DNA from: Buddleja alternifolia
Lineage: Eukaryota > Streptophyta > Magnoliopsida > Lamiales > Scrophulariaceae
DNA length: 64,000 nt
Assembly (NCBI GenBank): GCA_019426215.1
Contig: CM033404.1
Location: 62,001 to 126,000, forward strand
Direction: 5' to 3'
Position numbers and translations under genes: made by a program. The notes beneath the pieces were generated by a model, which saw only the letters and a program-made list of their open reading frames with translations, was not told where the DNA came from and made no database searches. This document shows, piece after piece, positions 47,855-60,757 of the stretch; position 1 is the stretch's first letter, and each line of letters opens with the position of its first letter.

Positions 47855-50800
47855 TCGTATTCATTCTCTTTAGTTTACCAATTCAATCAATCAAACCCAC
47901 AGACAGTTTACCCTAATCATCATCAACAACTTCTTTTTCTTTTTTCGAATGATCAGAGTGCTTTTGCCGTCGGAAACCTTCATTTCCCTATATCAGTTGT
48001 TCAGCAAATGATCAGGTTTGTGATGTGTGGTTTGTTTCTTGTTTGTGTATAAACATACAGACTTATGATGATGATGATGATGATTCCAATTGATCATCAT
48101 GATGCGTTGTAACATATTTCTGAAAATTAATTGCTGCTTTTAAAGTTCTTGATGATATTGAATTATTGATTGGCATGCTGCTCATATTCAGGATGCATGA
48201 TTTCGACAGAAATGGAACTATGAGCTTTGAAGGTGTGACTTTTCTTCTCTCTCTCTCAGTCTCACCATCTTTTGTTTTTTCATCTAGCCTAGGCCTACCT
48301 GCACTGATGAGTAGACTGACTAGTATTGTTTCATTTCTTTGTTTTCACTTTCTTATTTTATCTATCTACCATTTTTCAGAATTCGTTCAACTTAACAAGT
48401 TTCTTCTCAAGGTCAGTATCCTTTCTTCACCAGCAAGTTCCTTTTCCCCAAATTAGTGGATACACATACATTCACTGAGAATCTTTTTGTGCTTTTAGAT
48501 CTCTGTATTTATTCTTGTTTGATGAGAAAGTGACACCTTCAGGTTTCTTTGATGCCAGCTATGCTATGATATGATTGAACACACTTCTTTTCTGAGGCGT
48601 TTCTTTTACAAGATATCTTTTCCAAGTTGAAACAAGCATTAATGCGTTGTTTCAGACGCCAAGCCGATAACATTGATAATTCCAAGAAATTAGCTTTCTG
48701 TGACTCGATTAAGGCAAAAAAAAAAAAAGTGCATTGGTTAGAGTCTGTTGGGGAGTAGAAATGTTTTCTTCCTACAAGATGTCTCATGCTGAAATATTAT
48801 AGTACTATGCGACCTTCTTTTCTGTGATCTGTTGCGTAAATTCTGTCTACTACATAATTGAGGAGCTGTTGTTTGTTAAGGAATGATGAGGCATTCTTTT
48901 GATTTTCTGGAATTGTATCTTTGTATATGTATAGAAATGATCTGTTGGGAAATAAGAAAAAGAGGTTATATGTATCTACAGTTTCTGTATATTGCCTAAA
49001 TTGGTGATATTTGCTTTGCTTGCAGGTTCAGCAGGCATTCTCAGGATTGGAGAGGTGACTCATTGCTCGAATTTTACTTGCATAATGCAGTTTATATGTA
49101 GTGCGTCAGCATTGGTTTCCATTGTGGCCATAACTATCCAGACAAACTACCATAAGATTTGTGATATGCGGCCAGTATAAACTACCCATACTTATCTTCT
49201 TTAGAGTATCAATTAGAAGTAAGTTGATTCTGTGGAAAATGTTTGCATGTGCTGAGAATCTATCGGAGCCATTCTTCGTATTTGGAACATTCATAATGAG
49301 TGGTTTCAAAGTGATCGATATTCTTTTTACTCCATTGTCATTGCTCATTATTATTTTCATTGACCCTTTTGTACATGGTTTTTAAATTATGTGTGCAATA
49401 CTTAACTTCTGATTGTGTGTACGTTTAATCAAGTTCATTATTATGTCTAATGTGGTACTCTCTCTTTTCTGTATGTATGAAGCAGTATTTATAAACAATT
49501 TATTGTGTCTCAATACTCGATGCTCTTATATTTGGCTCTCACATTTTATTGGTTGCCATTTGTGCGGTTATGACTAGTAAAATAATTGTATTTGTGGTAT
49601 TTTTCTTCCATGGCATAGGGGACGTGGATTTCTTGTTCCAGATGAAGCATACGAGGTACATAAGCTTCAAATTTATTTATGAACTTGTGATGGTAGCAAT
49701 AGCAAGATGCTGCATGTTTGCCTTATGAGGACTTCCACAATGCTTTTTATTCTGGTCTTCTGTGTTACTTTACTTCATTATTATTTCCAACTTCATCAAT
49801 GATTATAGGCCCTGGTGAAAATTGGGTTCTCTCTCGACTCTCCAGCTTTCTACACTGTTTGTGAGGTAAAATAAATGAGATTATATCTTTGATAGTTAGA
49901 TATGGGTAAATGCACATGATTTATAACAAGATGATCAAAATTGACTGTCTTTCCTGTTGATAATTATGCAGAGTTTTGATAAAACAAGGAGTGGCAAGCT
50001 CAGACTTGATGATTTTATCTCTCTTTGTATATTTGTACAGTCAGCAAGGTCCGTAAATCAATAAGCTTAGCAAAGTTCTTATTCTGCATTTTCTTAGACG
50101 GAAACAATAATATTGTAGGACGGACCTGGGACTGACTGATCTTCTTTTTATTGGTAACATTGACTAGCTACATTCGCATGACTTAGCTGCTGTCATGTTC
50201 TTCTTTTCATTGTCTAAAATCAGAACCATCTTAATTCTATTTTTGTTATATTTTATTTCGTTTATCCACATAACTTCTCAAAGGTCTTCTTTCAATTATC
50301 ACTTCATTAACTTGTAAGGAATCTTGGTCAAAGTTGAAGTTGTACAAGAACAAGTATGAAACTTATTGACATTGTTGCTTTCTAGCAGTTTCTATCTGTT
50401 GTTGCATAGTTTATAAAATCTGTAGTTTATGACGGTGCTTGAATTTTCGGGCTGACATTGGTTCCTGATAGATTAATTACAATCTCATATATTTTTTCAG
50501 GAACATGTTTAATTCGTTTGATACAAGCAAGCAAGGCAGGGTGACTCTTGATTTCAACCAGTTTATTTATTGCAGTGAGTACAGCAACTTGGACTTGCAA
50601 TTTATTTTTGGTTTGGCAATTTTTTTCACCTCACCTGGGTTTAAGAAGAATGCACGATAATCATTTCATCTCTTACTTGTAAACTGCCTGCACTTGTCTT
50701 AGAAGAACTTATTCAGAAGTGGGACATCTTCCACTGTAAGTTGCTGAAACATATTGAGAACGCTGTCTCTTTTAGATTCACCTTTTGAGTTTAGCCAGGA

Positions 50801-51072
50801 ATTTATAATAAAAGTGTAGGTCTGAGTTTTACAATTTACAAAATATATATTACTCTGGGAGTTTGATATGTATGTGTGAGAAAGAGTGTGTGTGTGTGTG
50901 TATACATATACATATACATATGACTCTGTGGTTACGATTTAAGACTGAGTTGTATCAATATGGTTGAATTTATTTCTTTTGCTTTAAAACCTTCAAACCT
51001 TATGGTGTTTCTTACTTCTAACCACATTATCTTATTTGTGTTCCTTGTGTAGCTTCAAACTGCAGAATATGA
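47721..51072 (+). CDS. Penta-EF-hand calcium-binding protein (ALG-2/sorcin type)
   Basis: Ten exons by eye: 47721-47804, 47957-48015, 48192-48232, 48380-48411, 49026-49054, 49619-49655, 49809-49865, 49972-50048, 50501-50574, 51053-51072; all phases agree and give 169 residues. EF1 DSDQTGNITATQ (D15, D17), EF2 DFDRNGTMSFEEF, a degenerate EF3 (LVPDEAYEALVKIG), EF4 DKTRSGKLRLDDF, and EF5 DTSKQGRVTLDFNQF. EF4 and EF5 have unusual loop residues (Arg, Gln) and may bind calcium weakly. The layout matches plant PEF proteins (Arabidopsis At2g27480/At3g10300 group), which bind membranes or partners on calcium rise. The usual Gly/Pro/Tyr-rich N-terminal extension is absent. A (CT)n run follows exon 1. 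Confidence 0.88.
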
Positions 51073-52053
51073 TGAAAAGGTGAAGTTGGGAAACATATAT
51101 AGTTGTGTTGTACGCAGATGTATGTCTTTTTTGTTTTTTCAACATTTGCTCTAGAAAAATGTCGCAGATGTGTGTGCTGTTCTTATTCTTTTGGGGGTCA
51201 ATGTGGTAGTTTCAGACTTGCAGTAAAGATTATGTATTTATTTTATATAGAGCGAGGGCTTTAGTCTGGTCGTGTTTTTTTTTTTTTTTAAATTATTTTT
51301 TTGATAAAAAGCTTTAATCTCGTCTAATGGATTGAACAAAAACGGAAAGCTGTTGTGTATCATCACTTTATGACTTTTCAATTTAGTAGCGCTTTTTTCC
51401 TAGTCTTACGTCGAATAAAGTATTGATGCTCAAACTATTTCTTGAAATCAAACTTTTGCCAACTATATCTATTGACACAGTTTATTTATTACATTCTTAA
51501 GCATCAACAATGAAGAAACAATCCGATCTTATTTATGGCTGCTGAGTTAAGATGGGGCCCCTTTTTAATCTTCTTCATAATTTTCCTTATCCAAAAGCCT
51601 TTGACAATATACATACATATATATATTATCCATCTCTAGTTTAAAGTTGCACACAAGTAATGAGAGCGGTTGAGTTGGGGCTCTACCCCACCGCGGCTCA
51701 CCCCCAGATTTTGTTGTCCAGAAAAAATCAAATAGAGAAAAGAAAAGATTAGATTCGGCCCACCCATTTCATATTGAGGAACAAAACAAGAGGACAAACT
51801 CAGAGCAAATTTAAAAGAAATGATTATGATTAGAGTCGTCCCGCATGTGAGCGTACGCGTCCATGCCCGAAAACGCGTGGCCCATCAGCTTTCAATTCCA
51901 ACCATCACCAGTTTTCTTTTACCCGCGAAAAAGAAAAAAAAAAAAAGGACAAATCCCATCCTTAATTTCCGCAAACAGGAGGAATTGAAAAGAAAATCTT
52001 GTATTTGGTGCACCACAGTTAAGTAAAGCTTACTACTGACCATATCATGATTG
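51073..52053 (+). other. 3' UTR of the PEF gene and upstream region of the U-box gene
   Basis: No further coding sequence seen. A small open frame (ATG at 52047, stop 52062-52064) overlaps the start of the U-box gene. Confidence 0.5.
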
Positions 52054-54479
52054 ATGGCTTTTAGCGTTAGAAGTTGTGGAGAAGGAAGCAGATTTGAAGT
52101 AAAGGAAGAGAAGAAGAAGAAGAGTATGGTACTGAGTAGTTGTTCAGAAATGGTGGAGATGATTGAGAAAGTTGGATCATATGTTGGGTTCAGAAAAACT
52201 CAGAGGAAAGAGTGTTTACACTTGGTGAGGAGGTTGAAGCTTCTGATGCCTCTTCTAGAAGAGATTAAGGAGCTTCATCTTCATCCCCATATCGATACCG
52301 ATATGGATCCCCATCCCCATCCCGATCCCGATCCCGACTCAACCTCATTAAGGAGTTGCTTGGTTAAGTTGAACAAGGCATTATTGGCTTCTAAGAAATT
52401 GCTCAAGACCTGCAACTCCGGAAGCAAGATTTTTCTTGTTAGAATCAATCCATTCCCATTCCCATTCCTTTCCTCCTAATATATATAATATATATCTCAT
52501 CATCTCTTTTTAATGTCTATATAACATCTTCCTTTTTAGGCCCTGGAGAGTGAGGCGATGATGAGCAGATTTCATGCTGTTTACGATAAGCTACATCAGG
52601 CACTAAATGATATCCCTTATGACAAGCTTGGGATCTCAGAAGAAGTTAAAGAGCAAGTAAATTATCTTCTATTTTCTTCTACCTCACCATATCTGCTTAT
52701 CGTCATTTACTCTCTTCTCTGTATTTAGATCCAGAAACAATTAAAAATGTTGTATCTATTAAACTTATTTGGTAGATTCCTAAACAACAAGATGTTTTTA
52801 TTCGCAGATTGTTGGGTTACTATAATTCTCTCAATTTCGTTTTAGTGTTATTTATTTATGGATTTCCCCAGGTTGAGCTAATGCATAAGCAACTGAACCG
52901 GGCTAAAAATAGGACAGAAACACAGGATATGGAACTTGCAATGGATATGATGGTTGTATTTTCAAGAAACGAGGACGACCGTAGTAATGCAGATGGTGCA
53001 ATAATAGAGAGACTAGCTAAGAAATTGGAGTTACATACCATGGCAGACCTCAAAACGGAAACCATGGCTGTGAGAAGACTTGTTAAAGATAATAAGGCTA
53101 AATCACACAACACAGAGCAGCACATCCAGCAAGTCGTCCATCTCCTGGCAAAGTTCAAGGAAATAGCTGGGATTGATGAAAACAGTGTGCTTGATGAGCC
53201 TGCTCTCTTGAGATGTTTGCAGAAAAGCAAATCTTTATTAATACCTCATGAATTCCTCTGTCCAATCAGTCTTGAGATAATGACAGATCCTGTTATCATC
53301 GCCACTGGACAGGTAATTATTCCATTCCATTCTTATATTATTACATTTTTCACTTCATATCACCTTACCTTAAATTGTGTGCTCATTCATTTTATACCAT
53401 TTTTCTAGACTTACGAACGAGAGAGCATACAGAAGTGGCTAAATTCAGGTCATAATACTTGCCCGAAAACAGGACAAAAACTGAATTACCTGACGGTGGC
53501 TCCAAACTTTGCACTCCGCAATCTTATCCAGCAATGGTGTGAAAAGAATAACTATGACCTGCCCAAGAAAGAAATTTGTGATGACCCCGACATTGCATCC
53601 TCACCACTTGCAGAGGAAATTTCTTCGTTGATCCATAATCTATATTCGTCCGATGTAAATATGCAGAGAGATGCTATTATCAGGATTCGTATGCTCTCCA
53701 AAGAGTCTCCCGACAGTAGAATTTTGATTGCAAACGGTGGAGGAATTCCCCCCTTGGTTTATCTCTTGTCATGCACAGACTTTGAAATTCAACAACACAT
53801 TGTTACTGCCCTTTTGAACTTATCACTGGATGAGGCAAACAAAAGACTTATAGCTAGAGAAGGAGCTATTCCTGCCATTATTCAAGTCTTGCAGAATGGA
53901 ACACAAGAGGCCAAAGAAAATTCTGCAGCGGCACTATTCAGTTTGTCAATCCTTGATGAGAACAAAGTTCTTGTAGGTTGCTCCAACGGAATTCCACCTC
54001 TTCTACAACTCTTGCGAACTGGGACAAACAGAGGGAAAAAAGATGCTGCAACTGCACTCTTTAGCTTAGTACTGAACCAAGCAAATAGATCAAGAGCAAT
54101 CATGGGGGGTATAATACCGCCACTGCTTCATCTACTTGAAGATAAGAGTTTGGACATGGTTGATGAAGCCCTCTCGATTTTATTACTCATTGCATCACAT
54201 CCTGAAGGCAGAAATGAAATTGGACGGCTATCTTTTATACAAACTCTGGTTGAAATGGTGCGAGATGGGACTCCAAAAAACAAGGAATGTGCCACAGCTG
54301 TTATCCTTGAGTTAGGATCGAATAATTCATCTTGTCTGCTGGCTGCGCTGCAATATGGAGTATACGATCATTTAATAGAGATTACTAGAAGTGGGACAAC
54401 CAGAGCACAAAGAAAAGCAAATTCCCTTTTGCAACTGATGAGTAAGAATGAGCACATTCCCTTTGTTCCTCGAAAATAA
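52054..54479 (+). CDS. U-box/ARM-repeat E3 ubiquitin ligase, PUB12-15-like
   Basis: Four exons: 52054-52437, 52540-52656, 52872-53312, 53409-54479; about 670 residues. The first donor (CTT|GTTAGA) is weak but the acceptor and frame fit. Domain order: UND region ([20 protein letters not shown] to about residue 280), U-box ([31 protein letters not shown], about 290-362), then ARM repeats ([24 protein letters not shown]; about 380-660). The U-box recruits an E2 enzyme; the ARM repeats bind substrates, often receptor kinases in this group. An insertion rich in His, Asp and Pro ([19 protein letters not shown]) in the UND domain comes from a GATCCC/CATCCC hexamer repeat (about 52279-52338). ATG 52126 (MVLSSCSEM) is a possible alternative start nearer to the family's N-terminus. 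Confidence 0.9.
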
Positions 54480-54946
54480 ATGGTTCTTGCAAGTACCTTG
54501 CTTTCGATCTATGTATCTCACTGCCTTTTAAAATTTTTAACGACTACAGCCATTATAATACAACTATTAAAATCCTGCGGGAAGGACATTGATATCATGC
54601 TGAAAACATTCACTTGTAAATGCTATTTGATTCAAATGATTTCTCAGAACTTACATACAAGTGCTGTCCATCTTTACGATGCCCCGGAATAACAACTTAC
54701 AAATAATTTTAAAATGTGATCTCAACTGACAGAATTTAATCATTATTGATCAACATTCACTCTAACCTACATCTTCTTAAGGAGGTCCTGAGGTACTTGC
54801 TTCTTGGTCTGCAAATATTATTATGGAGATCGACACAACAAATCGACCAGTTGAAGATCAATTATCTCACCCAAAGAAATTAGGCAGAAAGATATAAAAC
54901 AAAAACTCTAGATAGGTGTTCAATGGAAGATGGAAGTCATAATAGT
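54480..54946. other. Shared 3' gap of two convergent genes
   Basis: The U-box gene ends at 54479 and the phosphatase gene at 54947 on the other strand. Only AT-rich UTR-like DNA is seen. Confidence 0.5.
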
Positions 54947-57499
54947 CTATAGTAGCTGACGAAGTTCTCCGGTATTTAGAGCAAACTTGCGGTGCTGTGA
55001 GAGAACAGATGGGACTGTGATTGCTTGTATTCTTGATGTCAAGTCGTTTTCAGGGGTTCCTGCTGCTGCATGTTCCTTTGCTGCATTCAGGATTGTCTGC
55101 AAAATCTGCAGTGGATCACCATGGCTGACGATCAACACTGTGCAACTACAATCCACAAACATCATCCTCATATGAATCACTCAGATAATTAGACAAACAC
55201 ACATTCAAATAAAACCATGGCAAAAAGTAATTAAGAACTTGACATCTGTTCTTAGCCAAAGGCAAGAATTTCGAAAGTTGCAGAATAGGACAACTAATTT
55301 TGCACCAAAAAAAATAATAATAATAAGACAACTAATTGAAATGCCCTCTTGAGTGTGGTAAATTGAGTGAAGAGTACGCCAAAGCGTACATCAATTTTTT
55401 TCTGTAGATTCATATATAAGAAACTTCTCAAATTTGCACATTGATTGAATAGGCACTTAATATTAGTGCTTTCATGTCTCATAAACCAGAACAACAAACT
55501 TGGTGGAGGTTAATATGCGTGATGATTTGTTAAAACACAGACTTAATTATAGAAACTTTACACATTCTATCACATGGGTGACAGATACTGACAATAATTA
55601 CTAAATGGATTTGACATCATTAGCAAGTTTGACCACATAAATTGAAAATCGAAAGAAGTAAGAAAAAATAATGCCAACTGTTACCCTTCAAATTCTGATT
55701 CCATTATCGTTAAAGCCCGTGTCAGCCTGATGACAACATTCGCAACACTTTCTCCTCCTTCGGGTTGAGTGAAGGGATCTTTCTCATCCATGGCCCAAAT
55801 CTCAGTGTACTTTAGAGGAAAGAAAACATGGAAATCATGAGTTTGTTGAGGATCATCTGATAAAAGAATATTAGTTTAACTCATCAGCTCCATGCTAATA
55901 ACAAAAGAGAAAAAAGGAACACATTGGTGAACAAAATCAGCTCTGAGCAGGCATTTGTGAGACAACTATTCAAATTGATTACTTACTTTATCATGAGATT
56001 TAAGCTCAAATGAAGAACCAAAGAATCGCTCGCCAATTTCAGGTATACACTGTAAAGCAAATACACAAAATAACAGTAAGACCGTGAAGTATGAGAATAT
56101 ATGAAAGAGAAAAAAGTTAGCCATATCAAGCGTCCTATCTCTATAAGGCAATAGTTCAACTATAAAGCCTCAACCTCCATCATTCATCAGGATTTATGTT
56201 TGGTTAGAAGAGTATCAATCTAGTGCTACGAGAGCAAAACAAACTATCTCCAACATATGCTTGTTGCAAAATCTATGTACTCCAACAAACTTTTGTTCTA
56301 TCACCTGGTATAAATGGGAAGTTTAACACACTAGTTGGCACACCATATAGAAATTAGCTTAGCTTAAGGTCGTGATTAACACAGAAGCTTTGGAGGCAAT
56401 GTATAGGTAGTGTTTAGGATAACCTCAGCCAAATATTTCACCATTCAAAGCAGCCAATTTAGACTATCTAGTTTTTTGGTATAATCTAATTGGTTTTTAA
56501 ACTTCTTTCCACGGAGAGCTGCTGGGATTAAATTAACACCATAGCAAGGTTGGTGTCAATTTCACAACAATTTAACTTTTGAATATTATCAACTCAATCA
56601 TGATAGAAACTTCGGAAACCAATTAGACCTTTGAATATAAAAATGACGAGACAATCATCATAGTAATAACAAAATGTGACAAAAAAAAGAAGAAGAAAAT
56701 TTAAGCATTCCTCACATCCAAATCTATCTCTGACATATGCTTACAAAATTTAAATCAATACTGAGTAGGATATGAAAACTTATTTATTACCTTGCATTTT
56801 GGACCTTCAAATGGAATAATATTCAAAACAGAAGCAACCAGTTTTGCTGTATGAGTGGTCCTTGAAAATGGTGAATAACAGATGCGTACATTTTCAAGCC
56901 CAATTTCCTTTTCTGTTAATTCCTACATAGAGAGATAGATGATAGATAATTCAGTGTTAGAGCAAGCAACACAAACAAAATCCAAAAAAAAAAGGTCTTG
57001 TGCTGAGGGAATCATGTATGTGTTAGGTTTAGATGTGAATCTCAATATTGGGGTGTTCATAGCAATGCATATACTAATACAACTAGTCAAATAAAATAAA
57101 TGAATAGCAGCAAAAGCAGAGACTTATCAGTACCTTGAGGAAGGAATGTCCAGCAGAAAGAGCTTGATGAACGCCATCAGAAGCCAGTTGATACTCTTCA
57201 AGAATCCCATTTTCCTGTGTTGTCATAATTCATAAATTAGTAGGAGTATGAATGAATCAACAGCAGCATCATCATCGATTAATAATAATAATAATAATTT
57301 AAAGGGGAAGGAAAAAGAAAAAGAGAATGTTTGATTGAAGAAACAAACAAACCAGAGAGGAAACGATAATAGCCCTTTGATTAGGAATGCTTTTGCCGTG
57401 TCTCAAAATCCAATAGGAATTCTTCAGAAACAAGGGGGGCAAGGGTGCATATGATGGTGATGGTGATGATGATGATCCAGTTCCAGTAGTAGTCTCCAT
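54947..57499 (-). CDS. Histidine phosphatase superfamily (phosphoglycerate-mutase-like) protein
   Basis: Six exons on the minus strand: 57499-57353, 57214-57134, 56922-56791, 56049-55987, 55809-55685, 55145-54947; 248 residues with all phases matching. Catalytic set: RHG with the phospho-accepting His34 (ILRHGKSIPN), Arg97 (SPFSRTTHTA), acidic Glu144 (YTEIWAMDE) and the second His191 (VSHGDP). The last acceptor must be at TTGTAG (55146), not the nearby ACAG, to keep the frame. Short single-domain plant members are broad phosphatases of unknown substrate; a true glycolytic mutase is unlikely given the size and motifs. No clear transit peptide. Confidence 0.88.
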
Positions 57500-57779
57500 G
57501 AACAACCAAATACGCACTCTCCCCTCTCAGTCTCTCATCAAACGCACTCAATCTAATTTATTTATTTGCACATTCTTTTATTTATTGTACTACGGGTGGT
57601 TACGGGTTCAAGTGGGTGAGATGAAGAACGTGGGTTTGTACATGTCAGCAGCAATTTTCGGCTGATACTTTTGATTTATCCATTTTAACCCCTTTTATTT
57701 CTACTTAAAGAGTCAAAAAAAATCTCTCTCTAAAAGTTTTACGTAAACGAATTGACGGATCCTTACATCTCTCTCAGAT
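57500..57779. promoter_or_regulatory. Promoter region of the phosphatase gene
   Basis: AT-rich, with a CT-rich leader on the gene side. No defined box assigned. Confidence 0.35.
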
Positions 57780-58315
57780 TGACCCCAATGCAGTGCAATT
57801 GCATATGCGGACGGGCTGGAAAAAATCCTTCCCGAGTTGCTACAAGATAAATGTGGATGCTGCGGTCAGTCAAGAGCCAAATGACGTGAATCCAAAAGTG
57901 GATATAGGGGGTGTGATACGGGATGCTCAAGGAACATGGATAAGGGGCTTCAGTGGGAGTATCGATCTGTGTTCCCCGTTGGAGGCCGAAGTGCACGCCA
58001 TTAAACAAGGTTTGGAGATGGCTTGGGACCTCAAAAGACGAAATGTTGTCCTCGAGTCCGACTGTAGATTGGCAGTTAATAGCATTGTGGACGCCTCCAT
58101 GGCTCATCACCAGTTTGATGTAATAGACCAAATCCGGAACATCCTGAACCGGGATTGGACAGTGGCGATTCAAGTTGTGTGGCGACAAGCTAATAAAGTT
58201 GCGTACGAACTTGCGAAAATGGGTTTCGGTTCGCGGTTGAAGTTTAGGAACACTCCTGAAGTGAGACTTCAACGAGCTCTCCAAGATGATTTAGATAGTC
58301 ATACTTGGACCCGTA
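57780..58315 (+). pseudogene. RNase H-like fragment (LINE 3' end), cut by an LTR
   Basis: The frame (first ATG 57793) encodes an RVT_3-type RNase H: KINVDAAVS, LEAEVHAIKQGLEMA, LESDCRLAVNSI, RQANKVAYELAKMG, with the expected acidic residues. This domain sits at the end of many plant LINE reverse transcriptases and in domesticated single-domain genes. Nothing upstream codes for RT. The frame ends only because TAG lies in the first bases of the LTR starting at 58316. Most likely a 5'-truncated LINE; a former host gene is possible. Confidence 0.72.
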
Positions 58316-59158
58316 TGTAGACACGGCAATTTTATGTCCGATCAAATGATGATAAGTGGAAAATATGATATTAATTATCAATTGAAAAGTCAACGACCAA
58401 TCACACTGCGCCAAGTGGATATATTAGCCAATTAAAAGGCTCCAAATTAATTGGTATTTATCTCTTTAAATTAATATAGATATTAAAGAGATAATATCTA
58501 TTAAATTTATCCTCATCAAATATTAGCCAATCAAATGGCTCAAAAGTAAATGATATTTATCTCTTAATAAACACCAAATTAAAGAGATAATTATCAAAGG
58601 TGTTTAAAGCATTTGTGAATTCTCCATCCTACACCTATAAATAGGGTCCTTGGGAGCTCACAATAGACACAGACACAAATTAATTGAAGCCAGAGAAGAC
58701 AAGAGAAGTTCCCAAATTCTCTCTACAAGTTCTTCAAATTCAATGAGGCCTTCAAAGCAAACTTCAAGGTGTTCTTGGTGAAATTCATCAAATTATAACA
58801 TTTGATTCAAGATTAAGGTGCTAAACCCTCGAATAAACGTTATAGAAATCCAAATCAAGTTGAAGGAAGATCAAAACGACAAGTCGGCCTTGAAGTTTTC
58901 AACTTTCCCAAATCATTTGCATCGTTTGATCCGAGATTAAGCTGTCGAGCCGTCGCATCAACGTTATAAACATTCAAATCCACATTGGAGAAGATCAAAG
59001 AAACGATTTCTGCTCCAATATTCAAATCAATCATTTTTGAAGGAAGAATCAGAGGATTAGATTAGGGATTGTACTCCAATTCTTTATTTTAATCAATAAA
59101 ATTCATTTGTCACCATTTTTGTGTTTTTGTTTACAGACATAAAAATTTATTGTGTACA
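58316..59158 (+). repeat. 5' LTR of the gag-only element
   Basis: 843 bp, TGTAGACACG...GTGTACA. TATA box TATAAATA at 58636-58643. A diverged internal duplication (TATTAGCCAAT... at about 58427 and 58522). Against the visible part of the 3' LTR there are three differences in 219 bp, all transitions. Confidence 0.9.
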
Positions 59159-59164
59159 AATTTT

Positions 59165-59182
59165 TGGCACGCCCAGTGGGAC
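59165..59182 (+). other. Primer binding site of the gag-only element
   Basis: TGGCACGCCCAGTGGGAC, six bases after the LTR end, has the TGG start expected for pairing with a tRNA CCA end. The tRNA was not identified with confidence; it is not the tRNA-Tyr site of the two chromoviruses. Confidence 0.65.
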
Positions 59183-59220
59183 AATCTCTACCTCTCATCT
59201 CTTCCCTTCATCAAGTTCAA

Positions 59221-60516
59221 ATGGACACTCAAGTCAAAACGTTGAAGGTGGTGGAGTCCAAGCTAGCCATTTCAAGTCTTTCAAAGTCCACAAGCAAGAA
59301 TGTTGGTGCTACCGCAAGAAGTGTGTCCAGGAAGCTGCGAGCTGCATCTTCAGAGGTGGCTCCCTTATCTGAGTCTATTGAGAAGGATCCATCTCATCTT
59401 GACATTGAAGTTGACAATGATGGAGACAATTCCTTGCCATTCTCCTCTCGATCCACATCAAGTTACTCGAACGTTGCCTCTGTCATGATGACGAATGTTA
59501 CAACTCTGGAAGAGCAAGTTGCAAACTTAGCCAAAGCTATTGAAGGGCTAATAAAGCATATCGAAGAACAAGATACCCAAATTGCAAAGTTGATGAACAA
59601 ATCAGACAATGTGGACTCCATCCGCAACATGGAAAAACAAGTTGAGGCACACGATGAAGCTAAGACGTCAGAGAATCAACACCAAGTTGAGAAGACAAAA
59701 TCTATTGTTGAAGAGCTTCAAGTTTCATGCGACGGGACAATTCAAGTCAATCAGCTGAAGGAGTTTATCATGGGAACGATCAAAGACAAGTTTGATAGTA
59801 GCTCCAAATCATCTCTAACTTATGCCAAGCCATACACTCAAAGGATTGATTGTCTGAAGATGCCAAGTGGCTATCAACCTCCAAAATTCCACCAATTTGA
59901 TGGCAAAGGAAATCCAAAGCAACATGTGGCGCATTTTGTCGAGACATGCAATGATGCTGGAACTTATGACGATCACCTGGTCAAGCAATTTGTTAGAACA
60001 CTGAAGGGAAATGCATTCGACTGGTACACTGATCTAGATGTTGGATCGATTGACAACTGGAACCAATTGGAGCAAGAGTTCCTCAACCGCTTCTACAGCA
60101 CCCGTCGCACAGTGAGCATGATTGAACTCACCAATTCTCGCCAATGGAAGGATGAACCAGTCGTCGACTACATCAACCGTTGGAGAAACTTAAGCCTTAA
60201 CTGCAAAGATAGATTGTCTGAGGCCTCCACCATTGAGATGTGTATTCAAGGGATGCAATGGAGTCTTCGCTACATCCTTCAGGGAGTTCGACCGAAGACG
60301 TTTGAAAAATTGGCCACTCGAGCGCACGACATGGAACTGAGCATGGCTGCAAATGAAGTTGATGATGAGCCACATATCCAAGAGCCTTGGAGCATAGAAG
60401 TCAACAAAGGGGGCAAGTCATTTTCAGATGCTTCCAATGATGATTCCATGGCTGACGATATTTATGACAATGTGGAAGAAAGTGATGTTCAAATTCATCA
60501 TCACTGCTATGATTAA
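59221..60516 (+). CDS. Gag protein of the non-autonomous element
   Basis: 431 residues from ATG 59221; the open frame begins earlier but the upstream part lies in the primer region. The N-terminal half is Ser/Glu-rich with a coiled stretch ([16 protein letters not shown]). The C-terminal half is a retrotransposon gag domain ([50 protein letters not shown]). No zinc knuckle and no protease follow. It would form the particle or bind element RNA. The intact frame suggests selection or recent activity. Confidence 0.88.
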   Translation: MDTQVKTLKVVESKLAISSLSKSTSKNVGATARSVSRKLRAASSEVAPLSESIEKDPSHLDIEVDNDGDNSLPFSSRSTSSYSNVASVMMTNVTTLEEQVANLAKAIEGLIKHIEEQDTQIAKLMNKSDNVDSIRNMEKQVEAHDEAKTSENQHQVEKTKSIVEELQVSCDGTIQVNQLKEFIMGTIKDKFDSSSKSSLTYAKPYTQRIDCLKMPSGYQPPKFHQFDGKGNPKQHVAHFVETCNDAGTYDDHLVKQFVRTLKGNAFDWYTDLDVGSIDNWNQLEQEFLNRFYSTRRTVSMIELTNSRQWKDEPVVDYINRWRNLSLNCKDRLSEASTIEMCIQGMQWSLRYILQGVRPKTFEKLATRAHDMELSMAANEVDDEPHIQEPWSIEVNKGGKSFSDASNDDSMADDIYDNVEESDVQIHHHCYD

Positions 60517-60533
60517 ATAAATATGCAAAAGAA

Positions 60534-60757
60534 AATGCTCCTTGATAAGAGCTTAAACTTTCAACAATGCTCCTTGATAAGAGCTTAAACTTTCAGCAAT
60601 GCTCCTTGATAAGAGCTTAAACTATCAGCAATGCTCCTTGATAAGAGCTTAAACTATCAGCAATGCTCCTTGATAAGAGCTTAAACTATCAGCAATGCTC
60701 CTTGATAAGAGCTTAAACTTTCAGCAATGCTCCCTGTTAAGAGCCTAAACTTTCAAG
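60534..60757 (+). repeat. Tandem array, 32-bp unit, seven copies
   Basis: Units begin AATGCTCCTTGATAAGAGCT at 60534, 60566, 60598 and on with an exact 32-bp step; the last copy is diverged. It lies directly after gag. Confidence 0.9.

Noticed and set aside
55096..55145. Using the acceptor ACAG (near 55138) for the last phosphatase exon
   Set aside because: It breaks the frame before the VSHGDP motif; the TTGTAG acceptor keeps it.
60534..60757. Regular 32-bp direct repeats that might suggest a CRISPR array
   Set aside because: The units are joined head to tail without unique spacers, in a plant LTR element.
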